DNA from: Taudactylus pleione
Lineage: Eukaryota > Chordata > Amphibia > Anura > Myobatrachidae
Direction of reading: 5' to 3'
Assembly (NCBI GenBank): GCA_031769625.1
Contig: JAUIMM010000200.1
Span: forward strand, 53,280,001-53,344,000
Length of the DNA stretch: 64,000 nucleotides
The notes beneath the pieces are model-generated. The model did not search any database. It was not told the DNA's origin and saw nothing but the letters and a program-made list of their open reading frames with translations. Below are positions 55,807 through 64,000 of the stretch, in pieces (within the stretch, counting starts at the first letter, position 1; each line of letters begins with the position of its first letter). Made by a program: the position numbers and the translations under genes.

Positions 55807-57440
55807 CAGTCAGGTGCATAAATATTGGGACATTGACAGAATTTTCATATTTTGGCCTCTATTCACCACCACAATGGCTTTGAAATTAAACAAACAAGAT
55901 GTGCTTTAACTGCAGACTTTCAGATTTAATTTGAGGGTAATTACATCCAAATCAGGTGAACGGTGTAGGAATTACAACGGTTTCTATATATGCCTCCCAC
56001 TTTTTAAGGGGCCAAAAGTAATGGGACTATCCACTCAAAAGCTATTTCATGGAGAGGTGTGGGCTATTCCCTCGTTATTTAATTATCAATTAAGCAGGTA
56101 AAAGGTCTGGAGTTGATTCTAGGTGTGACATTTGCATTTGGAATCAGTTGCTGTCGACTCTCAATATGACATCCAAAGAGCTGTCACTATCAGTGAAGCA
56201 AGCCATCATTAGGCTGAAAAATCAAAACAAACCGATCAGAGAGATAGCAAAAACATTAGGTGTGGCCAAATCAACTGTTTGGATCATGAACGCACTGGAG
56301 AGCTCAGCAACACCAAAAGACCCGGAAGACCACGGAAAACAACTGTGGTGGATGACAGAAGAATTATTTCCCTGGTGAAGAAAAACCCCTTCACAACAGT
56401 TGGCCAAATCAAGAACACTCTCCAGGAGGTAGGTGTATATGTATCAAAGTCAACAATGAAGAGAAGACTTCACAAGAGTGAATATAGAGGGTTCACCACA
56501 AGATGTAAACCATTGGTGAGCCTCAAAAACAGGAAGACCAGATCAGAGTTTGCCAAACTCTAAAAAAGCCATTACAGTTCTGGAACAACATCCTATTGAC
56601 AGATGAGACAAAGATCAACTTGTACCAGAGTGATGGGAAGAGAAGAGTATGGAGAAGGAAAGGAACTGCTCATGATCCAAAACATACCACCTCATCGGTG
56701 AAGCATGGTGGTGGTAGTGTCATGGCGTGGGCATGTATGGCTGCCAATGGAACTGGTTCCCTTGTATTTATTGATGATGTGACTGCTGACAAAAGCAGCA
56801 GAATGAATTCTGAAGTGTTTCGGGCAATATTATATGCTCATATTTAGTCAAATGCTTCAGAACTCATTGGACGGCGCTTCACAGTGCAGATGGACAATGA
56901 CCCAAAGCATACTGCAAAAGCAACCAAAGAGTTTTTTAAGGCTAAAAAGTGGAATGTTATGAAATGGCCAAGTCAATCCCCTGACCTGAATCTGATTGAA
57001 CATGCATTTCACTTGATGAAGACAAAACTGAAGGGAAAATGCCCCAAGAACAAGCAGGAACTGAAGACATTTGCAGTAGAGGCCTGGCAGAGCATCACCA
57101 GGGATGAAACCCAGCGTCTGGTGATGTCTATGTATTCTAGACTTTAGGCTGTAATTGCCTGCAAAGGATTTGCAACAAAGTATTAAAAAGTGAAAGTTAT
57201 ATTTAGGATTGTTTAGTTTGTCCCATTACTTTTGGCCCCTTAAAAAGTGGGAGGCACATATAGAAACTGTTGTAATTCCTACACCGTTCACCTGATTTGG
57301 ATGTAATTACCCTCAAATTAAATATGAAAGTCTGCAGTTAAAGCACATCTTGTTTGTTTCATATCAAAGCCATTGTGGTGGTGAATAGAGGCCAAAATAT
57401 GAGAATTCTGTCAATGTCCCAATATTTATGCACCTGACTG
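55807..57440 (+). mobile_element. Tc1/mariner-type DNA transposon, copy 3
   Basis: CAGTCAGGTGCATAAATATT at 55807 and its complement ending at 57440, with TA at 55805-55806 and 57441-57442. It is of the same family as 28283-29929, with inverted repeats of about 220 bp and about 95 percent identity by eye. Unlike copy 2 it is not flanked by long TA repeats. Confidence 0.95.
56166..57193 (+). pseudogene. Tc1-type transposase, frameshifts and stops
   Basis: It aligns base for base with 28635-29681. It starts MTSKELSLSVKQAI at ATG 56166. A 13-bp deletion near 56283-56295 and a 4-bp deletion near 56557 shift the frame. TAG near 56845 replaces the CAG of copy 2, and TAG at 57145-57147 replaces another CAG. 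The first DDE motif reads LTDET where copy 2 has WTDET, a TGG to TTG change near 56595. Where copy 2 has its two stops, this copy keeps TGG. The lesions of the two copies are thus independent. The usual domains (paired-like helix-turn-helix, GRPRK hook, DD34E core) are all present in pieces. Confidence 0.94.
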
Positions 57441-57768
57441 TATATCTACAGGGTGGCTTTCAGTTGATTTTGAGGGATGAAATCCAGGATCTCCGACATA
57501 AGACTATTGCAACACCATCAGCTGTCCATGCTTTCCAAATGTCTGTATACCACAATCAGGTGTGTTTGCGTAGAGGTCTTTTGAAGCTTGATAAGGGAGT
57601 TAATATGTCATATGCTTTTCCAAGTCCCCCTTACTAGCTGAAACTGCCTAATGCTCTGTTCTTATAGCCACCACTTCGGTTATTAGGTAGTTTTTTTTAT
57701 GTATTTTGCCAATACAGACTGGTCTATTCTAGTTGGAAGCTTTTTTTAAAGTATTTTAGCAACACTAA
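57441..57768. other. No gene seen
   Basis: Short stretch between two elements; the open frame at 57428-57637 begins inside the Tc1 tip and is not supported. Confidence 0.4.
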
Positions 57769-58360
57769 GGACCTCATTCAGAGTCGGTCGTTGCGGCCGC
57801 ACGCCACCGATGTTCGCTGAACTGCGCATGCGTAAAGTTCGCAATGCGCGTGCGCAAACTTGCTGCTACGATCAGAAATTTCTCTCTCCTTGAACACAGC
57901 CAGGTAGATAGTTTGAGTGACAGAATGAGGCGTTTGTGGGTGGTAACAGGGGAAGGTGCTTGAAAACGGGGGAGTGGAGATCCGAACGCAGGCGTGCCTA
58001 ATTATGCGAACGGCGTTTTATGGGAGTGCATAATTAACAAAGTAGTGTCATGGCACACGTGACATGGGTGGTTTGTACACTGACCTGATCGTAGTGCTTA
58101 AGAGAGGGTATGGTCAACCTTAGCTCTACGACCAGTTCCGATGGTTCCCGATGGTCTCGATTAATCCTTATATGGCCGGAGATGACGTGTAATGCGTACG
58201 AGAAGGGGGCGTATTTTTTGTCTTCCGGCCGCTTCCTCCCCTTGGTCGGCCAGCTAACGATCCGATCTTAGAGACGCAACATGCGAGTGCATCATTTGCA
58301 CATCCGGCCCCTTTTCCCGTACGACCGTGCGGCCGCAACGACCGACTCTGAATGAGGTCC
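57769..58360. mobile_element. Family A element with 35-bp perfect terminal repeats
   Basis: The left 35 bp (starts GGACCTCATTCAGAGTCGG, includes GTTGCGGCCGCACG) are the exact complement of the right 35 bp. TAA flanks both sides (57766-57768, 58361-58363). The interior is shared with 27373-27972 (GAGTGACAGAATGAGGCG, AAGGTGCTTGAAAAC). No transposase is present. Confidence 0.95.
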
Positions 58361-59074
58361 TAAGTCTCCTGAGGAGATAGTAAGAGAACCACATACATCT
58401 ATCTGGATAGGTATCTCTTAACACCAGATTGGGAGTTCTCAGCTTCTGGGTAGTAGTCTGCTGCATGAAAAATTGGTTCGGAAGGAGTATAGAGATACAA
58501 GGCTGCAAAGAACTTGCTGAATTTGTCCATGATCACCAATACTAGGTCTAGCTGCAAATTTGGTATATTAGCTCAACATTCACAATGCTATCCAGCAAAG
58601 CCATGTCTGCACAATAACTCTATTTGTATAAATACTATGAGGCCCACTGGACTGAAAGTTTGTCCATACTTTCAGTTGGACTCCTTTTATACTTTCCAGA
58701 AACACTTTATGCAGGAAAGCACATTTTCTAGTTAGAGATTAGTAAAACATTTTCCAATTCAGGCCAGACGTGGGGGGCGTAATCCTGTGCCATCAGAAAC
58801 AAGTGCCACACTACCATCTTATGATTGACTTTGAGGAACAACAGCAGTTAATATTATATGTAAAAACGACTTCTGACTGCTGCTTCTTTAGGTCAGCGGA
58901 CATGGGGCATTCAAAACATTAAGCAACATTCAGAGTTTTAAACGCCCCCTAACCATTGGTGTCATTGGTTACCATCTAGGTTCGCCTGATGGTAGTACTA
59001 TCCTTGCTTGTGATCTAATTAAGTCATAGGTAAATTTGAATTCAGCAGTATATAGAAAGAAAAAAATAATTTAA
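58361..59074. other. No gene seen
   Basis: AT-rich stretch with short unsupported frames and no readable element ends. Confidence 0.4.
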
Positions 59075-59957
59075 GCCACTTTCCTGGCGTTGTTGCATCA
59101 GATGCGACTATGCCAGGCTGGACTTTCCATTACATGGTCGTATATAATGCGACCGTTCAGAATCGCCCACTGAGCGGCTGCTGGAAGATAATCTTCCAGC
59201 AGCCGTCAATCTCAGAAGGACCTCCCTGCCCCTCTGCACTCATGTATCCTCATGATCACTGGTTGGGAGGCCAAGCGGCACCCCCCCACCTGGCGGCTAC
59301 AGAGAGGAGCAGCCGGGTAAATGTAAAACAAGCAGCCCTCAGCCCCCCAGTGATACTCAGCAGCTGCATGGAGGAGCAGGGCCTAGGGAAATGTAAATCA
59401 AGCAGTTAAATAGTTTAATAGTATTTAAAGTTCAAGTTCATGCATAGTATAGCATAAAAACTGCTATTTGTATGGTATACTATATTTAAAACTAATGGAG
59501 CGTACACACGGTCAGATTTGTCAGACTTGTCAGATTTGTCAGATGAACGACTGAACGATTAAACGATTTGAACGATTTGGACGATTTGACCAAAGTTTTG
59601 AACGATTTGAACGATTGAACGATTTTTGACTGCATTAAAATGAATGGAATCGTCCAAGTCTGACTGCAAACCCATCAGATGTCAGATATCGTTATCTGAC
59701 AAACGGGAACGCGCATCGTTGATCGTCCATCGTTCAGGCATGTCAGATATGAACGATTTTCCATCAGATATGAACGACTGAACGATTTTTAAATCGTTAT
59801 CGTCCATATCTGAAGAAAAAATCTGATCGTGTGTATGCACCATAAGTGTTTTTTTATTTTATAAAATCTTGTTCGATGTTCTTGACATAATTCAATCAGA
59901 AAAAAAATTACAATTCCTTAGAGGTTTTTGGAAAAAAATATTAGCCAGTTAGGTTGT
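59075..59957. mobile_element. TTAA-type element, second copy, with insertion
   Basis: Preceded by TTAA (59071-59074), it starts GCCACTTTCCTGGCG and continues with GACTATGCCAGGCTGGACTT, CATGGTCGTAT, TAGTATAGCATAAAAACTGC and TTCTTGACATAATTCAATCA, all of which have counterparts in 26928-30463. The right tip (GCCAGTTAGGTTGTT) is degraded. A family B element sits at 59496-59842. Confidence 0.72.
59496..59842. mobile_element. Family B element, nested, TAA duplication
   Basis: TGGAGCGTACACACGGTCAG on the left, CTGATCGTGTGTATGCACCA on the right, TAA at 59493-59495 and 59843-59845. The interior is built from GAACGATTTG and CAGATTTGT words in near-tandem arrangement (59510-59625), mirrored on the right by AACGATTTTCCATCAGATAT. 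Confidence 0.93.
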
Positions 59958-60090
59958 TCCATTTCTTTTATTTGTTTTAGTCTCTTGTCACTTATTCTCA
60001 AACCCCACAATGGTTACTAAACGGTATCTTTCAATTCTTCCATGGCATTATCCTTAGAATTATAACAACACCCAACCACCACCACCCCAA

Positions 60091-60166
<76 letters not shown>

Positions 60167-60647
60167 AACACTTTCCCTACTCCACGTTTCTTTCCTATCT
60201 TTGTTCCTAAACTGTAATAGGTTCAGCATGTTGCCACAAAATATGACTTTTTATAATTGTACAATAATATTTTCTAACATTCAATCCTTCTACTTGTACT
60301 GTAGCAGCTGGTGATATACCTGCAGATCCAGGTCACACTCCACATCACCCATACACTTCATTCCGAATCACTATGGAAAACCAGCAAACCTCAAAGATAT
60401 CACATGTCTTCCATTTATTTCAAAATTGTTAAAAATGTGCCCTTATGAGTGCATGCTAGCACTTCTTCTCTAACAACCTCAATCTGCAATTAGCTACAGG
60501 AATACAGCTCACACATACAGACACTGCCTCAACTGCAGCACTATCACAATGGAGTCTTCAATTAACCCACACCTCCAGGCCAGGAGGCAGACAATGATGT
60601 TATGTTGGAGTATATATTACATAGTTCTACTCACTTTACATCTATTA
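59958..60647. other. No gene; a CA microsatellite
   Basis: A CA repeat of about 74 bases lies at 60091-60164. The minus-strand frame here gains a valine-cysteine run from it and is not a gene. The remainder is plain AT-rich sequence. Confidence 0.5.
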
Positions 60648-60966
60648 AGGTGCCCATCCACTAGACGATTAAGTTGAGCGATTGAACGATAACAATATCG
60701 TTATCGTTCATAAATCGGTTGCAAATTGTTTGCAAAAAGATCTAAAACGACCAGCGATGCACGCTCCCGCTGGTCGTTTAGACAACTATCACCTAGCAAA
60801 CATGCTGGACAACCTGACGATAACGTCAGGTTCAGCATGTTTGCAGATGATTGATGTGCCTACACTGAATGACTGCTCGTTCAGTGTAGGCACATCACAA
60901 ACGACTGCACGATTACAATGTCGTAATCGTGCAGTCGTTTTCATGTCTTTAAGTGGATGTGTGCCT
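60648..60966. mobile_element. Family B element made of five stem-loops
   Basis: AGGTGCCCATCCACT on the left, AGTGGATGTGTGCCT on the right, TTA at 60645-60647 and 60967-60969. Stem-loops: TGAACGATAAC/GTTATCGTTCA (60683-60710); AACGACCAGCG/CGCTGGTCGTT (about 60744-60779); GCAAACATGCTG...CAGCATGTTTGC with AACCTGACG/CGTCAGGTT inside (60796-60845); TGATGTGCCTACACTGAA/TTCAGTGTAGGCACATCA (60852-60897); ACGACTGCACGATTAC/GTAATCGTGCAGTCGT (60901-60938). Confidence 0.93.
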
Positions 60967-61237
60967 TTACATTACCATTAAAAAAAAACAAAACACAAAA
61001 AACGATTTGGATTTTTAACAGTGTGTTGCTTTCTGCTGGGTCTTCACAACAATTCCTTGAACAGTTCTGCCTCTATTTTCTATAACGCTCTATAATCTCC
61101 TCTCTTGGCCTCTCGTGGACCACCTCTTCTCATTGTGATGGCCACATCAATGAACATGTTTTCTACATCCTTTGTTAAGTTTCTGATTTCTTTGGCAGTC
61201 CTTTGTCACTCCTAGACCATCACTTTAATCTCTAAAG
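60967..61237. other. Left flank of the hAT element, no gene
   Basis: C/T-rich sequence without motif support. It ends with CATCACTTTAATCTCTAAAG at the hAT insertion, a string that recurs in part to the right of the element. Confidence 0.4.
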
Positions 61238-62147
61238 CAGGAGTCTTCAACCTTTAAGGCATTGTGGGCCACATTAAAAAATTTGACGAAGCCGAGGGCC
61301 ACTAAAATATACTGCGGTATTTAGACTCACCCCCCTATTCACACAATTATGACCCATAACTGCCCCCTTCTACAATTTTATGTCCCATAACTGCCCCCTT
61401 CTGCAGTGCCTTCAGTAGTGCCCCTTATACAGTGCCCCCAGTAGTGGTCCACCTTATGCAGGCCCCCAGTAGTGATCCCCTTAAGCAGTGCCCCCAGTAG
61501 TGGTCCCCCCTATGCAATGCCCCCAGTAGTGGTCCCCCCTATGCAATGCCCCCAGTAGTGGTCCCCCCTATGCAATGCCCCCAGTAGTGGTCCCCCCTAT
61601 GCAGTGCCCCCAGTAGTAGTCCCCCCTATGCAGTGCCCTTTATATAGTGTCCCCAGTAGTAGTCCCCCCCTATGCAGTGCCACCTGTAGTGGTCCCCCGA
61701 TGCAGTGCCCCGAGTAGTAGTCCCCTCCCCCGGTTGTGCCCCCAGTAGTAGTCCCCCTTGATGCAGTGCCCCCAGCAGTGCAGACAAAAACACATACGTA
61801 AAAAAATAAAAATAAAACACCCACCTGAATCCCCGCTTTGGCTCCTGCTCCGGCAGCTCCTCCATCTTCCCGGGCTGACCCGCTCTGCATTATGGGAGAG
61901 ACGTCATGATGTTTCTCCCATCACCCACTGTGGGATCCGGTAGATGGAGCTCATGAGTGATCTCCAGCCCGGCTCAGACAGTGGGCGCCGCAGTCAATGA
62001 GAGTCTGTCTGACTCTCATTGGCTGGCTGCCAAAGCAAACACACTGCCGGCGGCGGCTGTGTGCTTGTTTCTGTGTGTAGTGCAGGCTGCACTCACTGCA
62101 GTCTGCACTACAGTAACCATAGGCGGGCCACAGGTTGAAGACCCCTG
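61238..62147. mobile_element. hAT-type element, 910 bp, perfect 8-bp duplication
   Basis: The left tip CAGGAGTCTTCAACCTTTAA and right tip CAGGTTGAAGACCCCTG are inverted repeats of hAT (Charlie-like) style. CTCTAAAG lies at 61230-61237 and 62148-62155. The interior has the AGTAGTGGTCCCCCCTATGC minisatellite and then stem-loops including CCAATGAGAGTC-like AATGAGAGTC/GACTCTCATT and GGAGCTCA/TGATCTCC. The interior is shared with 19514-20690 but the ends are not. No transposase. Confidence 0.95.
61390..61770. repeat. AGTAGTGGTCCCCCC minisatellite
   Basis: Repeats of GCCCCCAGTAGTGGTCCCCC followed by CTATGCAAT; the cleanest units, near 61490-61610, are about 37 bp. Same repeat as at 19720-20290. 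Confidence 0.92.
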
Positions 62148-63109
62148 CTCTAAAGTGATGGCCTAGGAATAAACAATCCTCCATCACTTTAATCTCTAAC
62201 TCAACCAAGACTTCAAATACCAACATAAATCTCGGTTCTTTTCATCTGCAACAACATATCTTCCAAATTTCTACATGCTCCTGTCCTGAGCTGACAATGC
62301 AACATTGAATCATACCTTAACAAGTAGCTCCAGATACTCTCTCTTCTTAGTGTCGACCACAATTGCATTAATAGCACACTAAACAAACACGCTGCCTTTA
62401 ACACTCACACAGAGTAGATCATTGGTGAAAGTCTTGTACCGCTCATGACTTTCTCAAATGTATGGCTATCTACCACTCTACCACTCCTGCTAAAATGCTG
62501 TGATCACTATCAAATAAATATACTCATATATATCTCTCATTTCTGCTCACTTGTGGAAGATTACTAGCTAAATTTTAGGAAGACTTAGATCGAGGTGGCA
62601 AGAGGATATAAAAGATTAAATAACTTTTTAATCCATTTATATCTCTTCTAAACACTTCTACACAAAGCCATTAGATCACCATCACTTTGCGAGATCTTGC
62701 GTCCTACTGCAAGAACAACACATAAGATATACTATATGATATTGGTGCCTTTATATTTGCCAGAATGTAGAGTTGTAAGCATTTTTGCGAATGGATCGCC
62801 ACTATCCATAGCTTTGATCTGAAATCCCACACGTTTTGTTTGAAATCAGTTATCATCATCAGTACAGACTTGCTCCAACTCTCTCTGGCACAAAAGAGAC
62901 ATCTGAAAACAGGCGTAACTACACTTCCAGCCAGTCAGCAATTCTATCAACACACCCTCGGAGAATTGTCTACATGGCCTTTCAGACGCAAGTGGAGATG
63001 CAACCTAATTGTGTACAACACTGCTTTGCTCATACTTGCATAAGCTTACTTACGGGATCATTGCCAGTGCAAAAACACGCAAAATAGGTTCTGCAAACAG
63101 CCGTAAGTT
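62148..63109. other. No supported gene
   Basis: This could be upstream LINE sequence of the element that is readable from 63110, but I could not match any reverse transcriptase block in it. Short frames have no motif support. Confidence 0.4.
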
Positions 63110-64000
63110 TAACTCTTCATTAGCCCCTCAGTATTAATTTCTCTCTCCACTCCTGTCTTCCCTTGTCTCTCTATACCACTTCTAATGGAAAATCAAAAAT
63201 CTCCTATGGAATTGACTACCACCTCTATGCAGATGACAGCTACATGTATCTATCCTCTCCAGATCTTTCAGCATCTGTGTCAGCCTGCACTACTGACTGT
63301 ATTCTGCCATTTCATCATGGATGCCCACTTGCCACCTCAAACTCAATCTTTCAAGAACAGAGGTAGCAATATTTCCACCAGTCAACTGACGCAGTCTATC
63401 TGACAGATATAATTTTGTTAACAACAATTACAAGCTCACTGTAGGGGTGTCATTCCTGACTTAGAACTTTGTTCCCCAATTACATACATCAATAAACATC
63501 TCCAGAATGCGCAACTCACAAGACATTGAAAAAACTTTTATTCATGCATCCATAATCTTGGCCATTGAGTTTTGCAGTTCCCTTCTTACTGGTCTTCCTC
63601 TACAATCTATTTTGAATGCAGTGTCTAGACTAATTTTCCTTGCAGAATATTCCTCCAGTGCTGTTCTGTTAGTCCATACTTCGGATGTATGTACTGTACC
63701 AAATTATAAAGTACAGGCATCCAAAGTAAAAATATTTCTAATATATAAAGCCTTTAACTAAAACGCCCTCAATTCATCTACAATTCAATCCCTCGTCTCT
63801 GTCCAAAATCTATGTTTTTCTTCCACACCAATTAATTGCTCCCATTCCCAGTAACAGGATGTTTTTCAGGTTCTTCCCACTCTGTGGAATGCCCTCCCTC
63901 ATACAACAAGATTTTCTACTAGCTTTGAAACCTTCAAGTGTTCCCTGAAAACTGATCTCTTCAGGCAAATCAATCACATTCCCAAGCCACCTCCATAGGC
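63110..64000 (+). pseudogene. L2/CR1-type LINE remnant, RT and C-terminal part
   Basis: Plus-strand frames give PLLSSLVSLYTTSNG, then YHLYADDSYMYLSSPDLSAS with the catalytic YADD box at 63226-63237. After several stops come IILAIEFCSSLLTGLPLQSI (family: LDYCNSLLxGLP), VSRLIFLAE (AARLI), KIFLIYKAFN (FKxxLLxYKAL) and LWNALPHTTRFSTSFETFKC through LKTDLFRQ (LWNSLPxxxRxxxSxxxFKxxLKTHLF). That order is the thumb and C-terminal region of L2/CR1-type non-LTR retrotransposons. The piece is 5'-truncated by decay and runs off the end of the window, so the 3' tail is unseen. Confidence 0.85.

Noticed and set aside
60017..60229. Valine-cysteine repeat protein on the minus strand
   Set aside because: Direct translation of the CA microsatellite at 60091-60164.

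Overview
This window looks like nuclear DNA of a large-genome vertebrate, most likely a frog or toad. The grounds are the repeat content: degraded Tc1-type transposons with ~220-bp inverted repeats, many short inverted-repeat elements, CR1/L2-type and Tx1/L1-type LINE remnants, and a short repeat at 34395-34515 of a kind I associate with frog genomes. There are no operons, ribosome binding sites, rRNA or tRNA genes, and almost none of the long open frames is a gene. Most lie in tandem repeats or in hairpin elements. Taxon and family names come from memory and pattern reading; no search was run.

The only candidate host gene segment is a 102-bp splice-bounded exon on the minus strand at 39892-39993. 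The protein-coding remnants are three broken Tc1-type transposases (930-1942, 28635-29681, 56166-57193) and four LINE remnants (5755-6235 minus; 18640-21990 minus, split by an insertion; 50440-53640 minus, carrying an insertion; 63110-64000 plus).

The rest is layered mobile DNA. I use these labels. Family A: ends near GGGCCTGATTCAG, 3-bp target duplications, PIF/Harbinger-like, often built as chains of stem-loops. Family B: ends near AGGTGCATACACAC, with TAA or TTA duplications. Family C: ends near GGGATACGTTC, 9-10-bp duplications, telomere-like GTTAGG internal repeats. hAT-like elements: 8-bp duplications. TTAA-flanked elements: ends near CCACTTGACTGGC.

Layout: 0.4-3.3 kb, a long inverted repeat split by a Tc1 element; 5-14 kb, hairpin elements and a 42-bp minisatellite; 15.8-17.15 kb, a satellite array with higher-order structure; 18.6-22 kb, a LINE split by a composite insertion; 22-32 kb, dense A, B and C elements, including two serial-hairpin elements in opposite orientation and a four-layer nest at 26.9-30.5 kb; 35-39.3 kb, hAT elements and a run of four family A elements; 42.4-43.4 kb, a duplicated 211-bp segment flanking a perfect 124-bp-arm hairpin; 50-53.6 kb, an antisense LINE; 55-62 kb, nested elements, the third Tc1 copy and a hAT element; 63.1-64 kb, a LINE running off the window.

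The elements do not form a pathway. Their interest lies in insertion order, in recurrent architectures (serial hairpins, swapped internal modules) and in target duplications that can be read directly.
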